Below, piece by piece: positions 51,529 to 58,985 of a DNA stretch of 64,000 nt (positions within the stretch are counted from its first letter, which is position 1; the number at the start of each line of letters is the position of its first letter). This stretch comes from Nocardia sp. CDC159 (GTDB lineage: Bacteria > Actinomycetota > Actinomycetes > Mycobacteriales > Mycobacteriaceae): NCBI RefSeq assembly GCF_023740735.1, contig NZ_JAMRXH010000006.1:248001-312000 (forward strand), in the 5' to 3' direction. The translations under genes and the position numbers were made by a program. The notes beneath the pieces are model-generated. The model was given only the letters and a program-made list of their open reading frames with translations. It searched no databases and was not told the DNA's origin.

Positions 51529-54084
51529 TCAGAACGGCCCGATCACTGGCGGCGGGGCGCCGTGCAGGCGGCGCAGGAAGCCCAGCGTCCCGGCGCGACC
51601 GGAGGCCCAGGACGCGAGGGTGGCCGGATTGACCGAACCCGCCGCGTCGATCCTGGGTTTCTCGGTGATCCCGCGGATCACGAGCTGTTCCGCGGCCGAG
51701 AACGCGGCCTCGGTGAATCGGTCCGCGCCGGTCGCTTCGGCCAGGCGCAGCAGGAAATCTCCCACACCGCTGATGCCGCAGCACGCCCCGGGATGCGCGA
51801 GGTAGGGAATCCATTCGGTGCAGACGGTGCCCGCGGCGACGGCCAGATCCAGCGCCGCATCGTCCCCGCGGGCGTGCGCCGCCTGCACCAGGACCGTCCC
51901 GATACCGGCCAGACCGCGACACCACGACACGCACAGCGGCACCGCGCGGGCATGACCGGAGCGGTCGACGAGCGATCGGGTCGCCTCGTACAGCAGGGTG
52001 AGTCGGGCCCGCAGGGCGGGATGGTCGCCGGGAACGATCCCGAGCCGGGCCGCATGCAGTAGGAAGGCGACGATCCCCGCCTGCCCGTGCGCGAGGCCGA
52101 CCGAGGCGTCGAGTCCGGCGGCGGGTGGCAGATCGTCGGGGGGATAGAGGGTTTCGGTGCGGGTGTGTTCGAGCAGCCGGTGCGCGCAGTCACCGGCCAC
52201 CGCGCGGTGGCGTTCGCGCTCACCTGCGGGTGTGGACGGCTGCTCGGCGAGCAGGCAGTGGCCGAGTCCCACCCCCGCGGCACCGGCGACGATGTCGTCG
52301 CCCTCGGGCTGGCGGCTGGGCGAGGGCAGGATCAGATCGTCGGGCAGGCCAGTGGATCGCAGGCCCGCCTCGCGCACGCGCCGCAGGAAGACCTCGACTC
52401 CGGTCGCCCCGATGAACAGACCGAGCGGAACTCGGCTCCGCTGTGCCCAGTCGGCCGCCGACGCCGCCAATCGGCGCACCGTCTCGGCGGCGTCGGCATG
52501 GTCGAGGTGGTGCAGCAGTTCGAGGCCGACACCGGCGGCGCCCTGATAGGGATTGGCGTCGGGCCAGCCGCCCGGCTCGTCCAGCAGCCGTCCGACGCGA
52601 TCGATGAGGTCGGCTCGCAGGTGGTCGACGAGTTCGACTGGCTCGCAGTCGATATCGGCCGGGGCGAGGGCGGGGGCGCGGAACATCTCGGGGTGTCCTG
52701 CGCACAGCGCGGCCAGGGCGGTCTCGGCGCGATCGGCGTCCAGCAATCCGGCCACGCACCGGATCGAGGGCGGCGGCTGCGCGCCGTAGATGCGCCGCAG
52801 GGTCTGCAGCGCGCTGCGGCGACCCGCCTCGGGATCGTCCGCCGAGACCACCGGATCGGCGCCGGTCGCCGCGTACAGCAGGGTCATTCCCAGCGCGTAC
52901 AGATCGTCGGTGGGTGTCGGGGGCACGCCGGTGAGCTGTGCGTGCGGGGCGTATGCCGGTGTGCCGCCGAGGAATCGGACCTGATCGTGATTGCACAGGC
53001 CGAAATCGATGATCGTCGGTCTGCCATTGGATTGGCGGATGACGATGTTCTTCGGCGACAGATCGGCCACCACGAATCCGCGTGCGTGAATGTCGCGGAG
53101 AATCCGGGCCAGCCGGGTGGCGAGGCGATCCAGGGTGCGTTCCGTCGAGTCGGACGTTCGCGCCAGTTCCGGCAGGGGGCGATACCGTCCATTGCGCGGA
53201 ACATCCTGGGCCAGATTGAATTTGCCGTCGAAACTGGTGACCAGATATTCGTCGGCGCCGTGCCGGAAGTGGTCGAGATATCGGGGCACCCCGGCCGTTC
53301 CGGTCAGGGCCTCGAGGACATAGCGCTCGTTGCGCAGCCGAATCCGCGCGTCGTGGCCCTCGTCGGTCTCGCAGACATGGGCACGCGCCTGTTTGACGAT
53401 GACGATCTGCCCGGTGCGAACGTCCTCGGCGCGGTAGACATTGCCGCGCCCGGACACCTGCAGCCCGTCGGTCGGACGATAGCGGCCCCCGAGAATGTCG
53501 ACCAGGCCACTGTTGTCGTCGGCCCGGAAGGGGTCCACCGCCCACGGCGGTTGCCGGTAGCGAAGCTGCGCCTGCCCGTCGAAGACTTCCCCGTCGGGGC
53601 CGGTCATCTGCATATCGAGCTTGCCGTTCGCCTCCGCCACCAGCTGCTGGCGAAACGGCCCGTAGCGGTAGTAGACCGGCGCGTCCGCCGCGACCTGGCG
53701 ATCGGAGAGCACCCGGGGCGCGGATTCGCCGCGCAGCAATTCGGCCAGCCGCATTCCCAACTGCCGAATCTCCGACAGCGGCGGATACACCGTCCATGCC
53801 TTGCCGACCGCCGCCGCGCCGAGCCCGTCGCCGGTGTTCAACGTGCGCAGGACATCCGGTGACCGCGCCATTTTGAAATGGCAGCCCGCCGCCAGCAGCA
53901 CCGGCACCACGAGCTCCGCCATGCGCGCGAATTGCGCTGGGCGCGCGGAAATATGCAGCTTCCAGCCGTGGTCGGGCAGCGGCAGTTCGGTGTTGTCGAC
54001 ATACAGCCAGGTCGTCGAGAGCCGGACGCGGCGACCGTACTCGGCCGCCGCGTCCGTCACACTCCGCTCGAGATCATCGCTCAT
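51529..54084 (-). CDS. class III/IV lanthipeptide synthetase (lyase-kinase-cyclase)
   Basis: An 851-aa three-domain enzyme that phosphorylates Ser/Thr of a precursor peptide, eliminates phosphate and forms thioether rings. Lyase part (1-200): DHGWKLHISA, AAGCHFKMARS, GKAWTVYPP. Kinase part (about 210-480): VVADLSPKNIVI catalytic loop and IIDFGLC. Cyclase part (about 510-851): repeated GAAGVGLxLL motifs, LAHGQAGI (H666), SWCRGLAGIG (C722) and GACCGISGVG (C768, C769). Class III cyclases normally lack zinc ligands and class IV have Cys, Cys-His; here the motif is Cys...Cys-Cys-Gly, as in the three-Cys LanM enzymes such as ProcM. The start is 21 bp after the precursor gene, with a weak ribosome site, so translation is probably coupled. 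Confidence 0.92.
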   Translation of the reverse strand: MSDDLERSVTDAAAEYGRRVRLSTTWLYVDNTELPLPDHGWKLHISARPAQFARMAELVVPVLLAAGCHFKMARSPDVLRTLNTGDGLGAAAVGKAWTVYPPLSEIRQLGMRLAELLRGESAPRVLSDRQVAADAPVYYRYGPFRQQLVAEANGKLDMQMTGPDGEVFDGQAQLRYRQPPWAVDPFRADDNSGLVDILGGRYRPTDGLQVSGRGNVYRAEDVRTGQIVIVKQARAHVCETDEGHDARIRLRNERYVLEALTGTAGVPRYLDHFRHGADEYLVTSFDGKFNLAQDVPRNGRYRPLPELARTSDSTERTLDRLATRLARILRDIHARGFVVADLSPKNIVIRQSNGRPTIIDFGLCNHDQVRFLGGTPAYAPHAQLTGVPPTPTDDLYALGMTLLYAATGADPVVSADDPEAGRRSALQTLRRIYGAQPPPSIRCVAGLLDADRAETALAALCAGHPEMFRAPALAPADIDCEPVELVDHLRADLIDRVGRLLDEPGGWPDANPYQGAAGVGLELLHHLDHADAAETVRRLAASAADWAQRSRVPLGLFIGATGVEVFLRRVREAGLRSTGLPDDLILPSPSRQPEGDDIVAGAAGVGLGHCLLAEQPSTPAGERERHRAVAGDCAHRLLEHTRTETLYPPDDLPPAAGLDASVGLAHGQAGIVAFLLHAARLGIVPGDHPALRARLTLLYEATRSLVDRSGHARAVPLCVSWCRGLAGIGTVLVQAAHARGDDAALDLAVAAGTVCTEWIPYLAHPGACCGISGVGDFLLRLAEATGADRFTEAAFSAAEQLVIRGITEKPRIDAAGSVNPATLASWASGRAGTLGFLRRLHGAPPPVIGPF

Positions 54085-54105
54085 CGTGCAGATATCCGGT
54101 GCGAA

Positions 54106-54282
54106 CTACTCCATGAAGCGCGACCAGCCGGTGACGAGGCAGTGCTCACTACTGCCACTGCACACACAGCTGACCGGGCAGGCGGAGATATCGTGCAGCG
54201 AATCCGGATCATCGAATTCGATATCGGCCTCGACGGTGTCCGCACCGGCGTATCGGGGGTTCAATTCCAGCAGAGCTTCCAT
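54106..54282 (-). CDS. lanthipeptide precursor peptide (58 aa)
   Basis: Read directly from the minus strand; too short for ordinary ORF cut-offs. ATG at 54282 follows GAGGT at five bases; TAG at 54106. The leader begins MEALLELNPRYAGADTVEAD, with an LLEL motif like the (I/L)LELQ recognition element of class III leaders, followed by an acidic stretch (IEFDDPDSLHDIS). The core, from about residue 33, has four Cys (35, 39, 41, 48) and six or seven Ser/Thr: SACPVSCVC, then SGSSEHC, then LVTGWSRFME. SGSSEHC is SxxSxxC, the spacing that yields labionin or stacked lanthionine rings. No double-Gly cleavage site is seen. It stands 21 bp upstream of the synthetase. Confidence 0.88.
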   Translation of the reverse strand: MEALLELNPRYAGADTVEADIEFDDPDSLHDISACPVSCVCSGSSEHCLVTGWSRFME

Positions 54283-54469
54283 AACCGACCTCGTTCTCGT
54301 TGGTTGTCCCGGGGCGCACCCACTGCGTGGCAGATATCAAGCTACGGGTTTTCACCGTCCCGGCACATCTGGCAAAAGTTGTCAATCTGACGAAACCGTC
54401 TCTGTAGGAAGGGATGTGGAGTCAACCGCAGGAGTAGTCGGCGTGCACGCGATGGGCAGGCGCGCACTA

Positions 54470-54505
54470 TGGACGCTGTGTATACATAGAGTGTATAGTC
54501 CTCCC
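54470..54505. promoter_or_regulatory. PadR promoter with overlapping operator
   Basis: TATAGT (54494-54499) is a -10 ending six bases before the PadR ATG, so the message is probably leaderless. TGGACG at 54470-54475 is a possible -35 with an 18-bp spacer. The inverted repeat TATACA-N5-TGTATA (54481-54497) overlaps the -10 and fits autorepression by PadR. The precursor gene reads away from here on the other strand. Confidence 0.6.
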
Positions 54506-55030
54506 ATGTCGATCGGACACACCCTGCTCGGCCTGCTCGAACCGGGCCCGCGGCATGGCTACGACCTGAAGAAGGCATACGACGAACGATTCGGCCACGA
54601 TCGGCCGCTGCACTACGGACAGGTCTACTCGACGCTGTCGCGGCTGCTGCGCAACGGCCTGGTCGATGTCGCCGGAGTGGAGGCGGGGGAGGGGCCGGAT
54701 CGTAAGCGCTACACCATCACCGACGCCGGTGTCACCGATGTGGAACAGTGGCTCGCGACCGCGGAAGACCCGCAGCCGTACCTGCAGAACACGCTCTACA
54801 CCAAGATCGTGCTGGCACTGCTCTCCGGGCGCGACGCCACCGGCGTCCTCGACGCGCAGCGTGCCCGGCACCTGAAGCTGATGCGAACGCTGACCCGGCG
54901 AAAGACGAAGGGGGACTTGGCCGATCAGCTCATCTGCGACCATGCGCTGTTTCACCTCGAGGCCGATCTGCGCTGGCTCGAGCTGACCGCGGCCCGGCTG
55001 GACGAACTCGCCGCGGCGGTGACCGGATGA
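54506..55030 (+). CDS. PadR-family transcriptional regulator
   Basis: A 174-aa repressor. The winged helix (1-85) reads HTLLGLLEPGPRHGYDLKKA, GQVYSTLSRLLRNGLVDV and RKRYTITDAGVTDVEQWL; the C-terminal half is the helical dimerisation domain. PadR proteins often control adjacent drug or peptide exporters and release DNA on binding the exported compound. Its stop overlaps the ATG of the ABC ATPase gene (ATGA), so it is translated with the transporter. The precursor gene is divergent, with 223 bp between the starts. Confidence 0.92.
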   Translation: MSIGHTLLGLLEPGPRHGYDLKKAYDERFGHDRPLHYGQVYSTLSRLLRNGLVDVAGVEAGEGPDRKRYTITDAGVTDVEQWLATAEDPQPYLQNTLYTKIVLALLSGRDATGVLDAQRARHLKLMRTLTRRKTKGDLADQLICDHALFHLEADLRWLELTAARLDELAAAVTG

Positions 55031-55719
55031 GCGGCGACACCAGCGGGCCCTTACTGGCCGCCCGCAATCTGCGCAAGGCATTCGGCAGGACGACGGCACT
55101 GGTCGATGCCGGATTCGCGATCCGCGCCGGTGAGATCGTGGCCGTGATGGGGCCGTCGGGGGCGGGGAAGTCGACGCTGCTGCACTGTCTGGCGGGCATC
55201 ATCCGGCCGGACTCCGGGTCGGTGACCTATCGCGGCGCCGAGGTGACCGCCATGCGTGATCGGGAGCGGAGTGCTTTGCGGCGCAGCGAGTTCGGATTCG
55301 TCTTCCAGTTCGGACAGCTGCTGCCGGAGCTGACCTGCCTGGAGAATGTCGCGCTGCCACTGCGTCTGGATCGCCGGCCGCGCCGTGCCGCGGAGGGGAC
55401 GGCGCGGGAATGGCTGCGGCGCTTGGAGATCGACGACGTCGCCGATCACCGCCCCGGTGACATCTCCGGCGGGCAGGGGCAGCGGGCGGCGCTGGCTCGC
55501 GCTCTCGTGACCAATCCACGGGTGGTGTTCGCCGACGAGCCGACCGGTGCGCTGGATTCGCTCAGCGGCGAGAAGGTGATGGGGCTGCTCACCACCGCGG
55601 CGCGAGACGGCGGCGCCGCGGTCGTGCTGGTCACCCACGAGCCGAGGGTGGCGGCGTATTCCGATCGTGAAGTGATCATCAGGGACGGCAGAAGTGTCGC
55701 GGGGGAGTTGATCCCATGA
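55027..55719 (+). CDS. ABC transporter ATP-binding protein (MacB/LolD type)
   Basis: A 230-aa ATPase. Walker A is MGPSGAGKSTLL, the signature is DISGGQGQRAALARAL (Gln-Gly-Gln variant), Walker B is VVFADEPTGALDSLSGEKV, and the switch His is in VLVTHEPRVAAYSDREV. It overlaps both neighbours by four bases (ATGA), forming one unit with PadR and the permease. This class powers mechanotransmission-type permeases that expel peptides, antibiotics or lipoproteins. Next to a lanthipeptide locus it is a candidate exporter or self-immunity component; this is inferred from context. Confidence 0.93.
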   Translation: MSGDTSGPLLAARNLRKAFGRTTALVDAGFAIRAGEIVAVMGPSGAGKSTLLHCLAGIIRPDSGSVTYRGAEVTAMRDRERSALRRSEFGFVFQFGQLLPELTCLENVALPLRLDRRPRRAAEGTAREWLRRLEIDDVADHRPGDISGGQGQRAALARALVTNPRVVFADEPTGALDSLSGEKVMGLLTTAARDGGAAVVLVTHEPRVAAYSDREVIIRDGRSVAGELIP

Positions 55720-58046
55720 TCGAGGATCTGCTCTTGGGTCTTCGGCTCGCGTTCGCGGGGCGCGGATCCGGTGCGGTGTGGTCGCGGTTGGGCCTCACCA
55801 CGATCGGCCTCGGTCTGGCCACGGCCGTGCTGCTGGGCGCGGTATCGGTCGCGCACGCGTACAGTGCTCAGCGGGCTCGTGAGGTGGCCAAGTATCCGGA
55901 TGTGGACCCACGCGCCGGGGTCGCACCGCTGTTCCAGAGCCAGATGCCCGAGGATATCCGGGTGATCCACGGTACCGAGGTGCGGGTGTACCGGATCGCC
56001 GCCGCCGGGTCGAACGCGCCTGTGCCGCCGGGGCTTTCGCGGTTGCCCGCACCCGGGGAACTGGTGGTGTCCCCGGCGGTGGCACGGGCCTTCGCCTCGT
56101 CGCGGGGGGCTGCCTTCCGGGCACACATCCCCGGCACGGTGATCGGCGAAATCGGCCGAGCGGGCCTGGTGGAGACGGACTCGTTCGAGGTATATGCCGG
56201 TGCCCCACTGGCGGAGCTGGCCGCCGAGCCGGGTGTGATGCCGATCTACGGCTTCGGCCTGCCGATCGACGACTCGCAGTGGACTTTTCAGGTGCGCGCG
56301 GTGCTCGCGGTCGCTGCCGCCGCGCTGCTGGCATCGCTGTTGATCTTCGTGATCGCGGCCGCGCGCATGGGTGCGGTCCAGCGTGACCGCCGGTTGGCGG
56401 CGCTGCGGCTGCTCGGCCTCGAGGCGCACCGGGTCCGGCGGGTGGCCGCAGGGGAGGCGCTGATCGGGGCGGTGGCGGGTTTGATCCTCGGCGCGGGACT
56501 GTTCCTCGCCTACCGCCCGGCGATCGCCGACATTCGCGTGCACGGCACCGGGCTGTCCGAGGTCGACCTGATCCCGCCCTTGGCCGCGGTCGGGCCGATC
56601 GCGCTGCTGATCCCGGTGCTCGCCGTCGCGGCGACGATCTTCGGCCTGCGGCGCACCGCGATCGAACCGCTCGGTGTGGTACGCCAATCCGAGCCGATGC
56701 GACGCCGGACCTGGTGGCGCTTCGCAATTCTCGGTGCGGGCGTCGTGTTGATGCTGTCGACCCTGCGCCAGGAGACCACGCCCAACCCCGCTCTCGCCCT
56801 GCTGACGCTGTTCGGCGGCAGTGTGCTGCTGCTGGCAGGTGTGGCGGCTCTGCTGCCGTGGCTGGTCGAGCGGCTGGTGCGCCGGGGCGGGGGCGGGGCA
56901 CCGTCCTGGCAATTGGCGGTTCGGCGGCTGCAACTGGACAGCGGCACCCCCAGTCGGGTGGTGTCCGGATTGGTCGTCGTGCTGGCCGGTGCGATCCTGG
57001 TGCACGTTGTCGCCTCGGTGGACCGTTCCGGAAAACCCGATACCCGGCCCGTGACAACGGCGCCCGCGGCCGTGGTGGTGCGCACGGACGGCACGTCGGC
57101 GGACGAGGTCGTGCGCCGACTCGCCATCCCCGAGGTGACCGCGGTCCATGCGGTGCGCTCGACCTTCGTCGGACCCGCAACGGATTCGATCGGACGCGGG
57201 ATGTCCGCCCTGATCGGCGATTGCGCGGCGTTGGCGGTGCGGGTGGCCATCGGGCACTGCGCCGACGGCGACGTATTCATGATCGATCCACCGACCCCGC
57301 AGGACAGCTTCGGCCGACCCTGGTCGATCAGATCCGCCGCGGAGGTGGGAGTCTCCGGCGACCTGAGATTCGGTACCACGGAGGAGACTTCGAAGGGTGG
57401 GCCGATCTGGACGCTGCCGTCCGGTGTCCGGCACATTCCGGCGAAACAGGCCGCGCGCCACCTGGACTCCACACTGCTGATCACGCCGGGGGCGCTGCAC
57501 GGCATCGACCCACGGGCGCGCCAGGTATCGGTTTATGTGAACGGCCCCGGTGCGGTGGACGCACTCGCCGACCGGGTCGCCACCGCCCTGACGCCGCTCA
57601 CCAGGCGCGCCGCCGTCCTGCCGAGCGAGTACGACTCTCGGCCCCACAGCCCGACCTACCGAGTCCACGGCGTGATACTGGCGGTGTCACTGCTGATGCT
57701 GCTCGTCGCGGCGGGAAGCCTGCTGCTGCATGCCGTCGAACAGATCGGCGCGCAACGCCGCGCGCTGGCCGCACTGACAGCCGCGGGCGTTCCACTCTCG
57801 GTGCTGGCACGGGTATTCCTGTGGCAGAACGCGATCCCCCTGCTGCTCGGCATCGCGCTCGCGGTCGCGACCGCCATAGGTCTGGCCATACCGACCATGC
57901 GCCTGGCCGATTCCTTGGTTGCGCTGGACCCCGGCCTGATCGGCGTTCTGGTCGCCGCGGCGATCCTGGCTTGCGTCGTCGTCACCGCACTGACCGTCCC
58001 GCTGCTGCGTGAGGCCACCCGACTCGAGGCCCTGCGCACCGAGTAG
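55716..58046 (+). CDS. FtsX-like ABC transporter permease
   Basis: A 776-aa membrane protein with one N-terminal helix (about 22-45), a large extracytoplasmic region, then FtsX-type helix sets around residues 190-290 and 320-420 and a C-terminal set at 650-765 (VILAVSLLMLLVAAGSLLLH, LLGIALAVATAIGLAIPTM). This is the duplicated FtsX arrangement of actinobacterial peptide/antibiotic exporters with a single long permease chain. It starts at an ATGA overlap with the ATPase gene. Substrate is inferred to be the lanthipeptide or a related stress compound. Confidence 0.9.
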   Translation: MIEDLLLGLRLAFAGRGSGAVWSRLGLTTIGLGLATAVLLGAVSVAHAYSAQRAREVAKYPDVDPRAGVAPLFQSQMPEDIRVIHGTEVRVYRIAAAGSNAPVPPGLSRLPAPGELVVSPAVARAFASSRGAAFRAHIPGTVIGEIGRAGLVETDSFEVYAGAPLAELAAEPGVMPIYGFGLPIDDSQWTFQVRAVLAVAAAALLASLLIFVIAAARMGAVQRDRRLAALRLLGLEAHRVRRVAAGEALIGAVAGLILGAGLFLAYRPAIADIRVHGTGLSEVDLIPPLAAVGPIALLIPVLAVAATIFGLRRTAIEPLGVVRQSEPMRRRTWWRFAILGAGVVLMLSTLRQETTPNPALALLTLFGGSVLLLAGVAALLPWLVERLVRRGGGGAPSWQLAVRRLQLDSGTPSRVVSGLVVVLAGAILVHVVASVDRSGKPDTRPVTTAPAAVVVRTDGTSADEVVRRLAIPEVTAVHAVRSTFVGPATDSIGRGMSALIGDCAALAVRVAIGHCADGDVFMIDPPTPQDSFGRPWSIRSAAEVGVSGDLRFGTTEETSKGGPIWTLPSGVRHIPAKQAARHLDSTLLITPGALHGIDPRARQVSVYVNGPGAVDALADRVATALTPLTRRAAVLPSEYDSRPHSPTYRVHGVILAVSLLMLLVAAGSLLLHAVEQIGAQRRALAALTAAGVPLSVLARVFLWQNAIPLLLGIALAVATAIGLAIPTMRLADSLVALDPGLIGVLVAAAILACVVVTALTVPLLREATRLEALRTE

Positions 58047-58051
58047 TCCGG

Positions 58052-58534
58052 CTAGCTGATATCGATCGTCCCGTCGAAGACCATGGGCGTCGGGCCCGGC
58101 ATGCAGTCCCGGAACATGTTGGTCGGCATGGGGATGCCGTAGCCGATCATGTTCGGCGCACCGCGCTGTCCCTTGGTGACGGTGATCTGGATGGCCATGG
58201 CGTCGGGCGCGAACACCATGATCGGTTGGGCGGTGGTGATCGGATAGACCAGCGATACGGTGTTGCCCATGGTGCGCAGGCAGGTGACGGGACCGGTGAC
58301 TCGGACCGGCAACGGCATGTTTCCGAGCCGCCCCTCGGCCAGATAGGTGCCGGTCGCGGGACCGTCGCCCAGGCCCTGCGCCTCGACATGCAGGATGTTC
58401 ATGCCCAGCACCTGCATATTTCCATTGATCGTCACACGGGCCGGACCCGCGCTCGCCGGTGCTGCCGTCGCGACCGCTGCCGCCCCGGCCATGGCCGCGG
58501 CCGCTGCGTAGCGAATGATTCGTCGAGAAGTCAT
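58052..58534 (-). CDS. small secreted protein
   Basis: A 160-aa exported protein; the ATG follows AGGAGG. The signal peptide (YAAAAAMAGAAAVATAAPAS) is cleaved near ASAG. The mature part is mostly beta-strand in character (ARVTINGNMQVLGMNILHVEAQG, PVRVTGPVTCLRTMGNTVSLVYPI) with two cysteines (VTC, FRDC) that probably form a disulfide. Similar small secreted proteins of unknown function are common in nocardiae. It is convergent with the permease gene with 5 bp between stops. Confidence 0.8.
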   Translation of the reverse strand: MTSRRIIRYAAAAAMAGAAAVATAAPASAGPARVTINGNMQVLGMNILHVEAQGLGDGPATGTYLAEGRLGNMPLPVRVTGPVTCLRTMGNTVSLVYPITTAQPIMVFAPDAMAIQITVTKGQRGAPNMIGYGIPMPTNMFRDCMPGPTPMVFDGTIDIS

Positions 58535-58631
58535 TGCGGAAACCTCCTACGGTGAGATACGTCCGGCGGTTACCCGATCCCGAAACACCCAAGCGGCGCA
58601 ACGGCGTATCGCTCTCGGCGAGTCGCATTCG

Positions 58632-58751
58632 ATGCCGGTGATTCCGATCGCGGAGCGTCGCATCGTTTATGTATCCCTGCTGCTTCCCTATCTGGCCTGG
58701 TCGGCCCTCGCCACGGCGCTCACCTTCGCGGTGTGGACGTTGAATTCCTGA
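58632..58751 (+). CDS. possible 39-aa single-pass membrane peptide
   Basis: MPVIPIAERRIVYVSLLLPY followed by LAWSALATALTFAVWTLNS; half the product is one hydrophobic helix after a charged start. The frame is also open upstream to 58515. There is no convincing ribosome site, and the peptide has no recognised family. It lies in the gap between the divergent secreted-protein gene and the PLP operon. Listed because its hydrophobic profile is gene-like, with low confidence. Confidence 0.3.
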   Translation: MPVIPIAERRIVYVSLLLPYLAWSALATALTFAVWTLNS

Positions 58752-58985
58752 CCCTGCTCGACGGCGGGCCCGCTGCCCATTCGCTGCCTCTGCCCGCGCG
58801 GAAGCCGGACCGGGATCGGACCGGTCGCTACCCTGGATGCGGAAAGCCGATGCGGCACCACAATGCCCCTTCGTGCGCGCGTCGGACGCTGCGGCCTGCG
58901 ATTTTGCGGGAGAGGAGTAATCGGGGCATCGTTGTTTCAACGACATTCGTGCACACGCCGGTGCGGTGTCGTGGCTCGGACGGGG

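Noticed and set aside
52087..53862. 591-codon frame antisense to the lanthipeptide synthetase
   Set aside because: The sense strand encodes recognisable lyase, kinase and cyclase domains; the antisense frame has no ribosome site or motifs.
54283..54505. Search for a second precursor peptide between the precursor and padR genes
   Set aside because: Only frames of a few codons occur on either strand, none with a leader or Cys-rich core. A TTGACA at 54380-54385 on the minus strand lacks a properly spaced -10.
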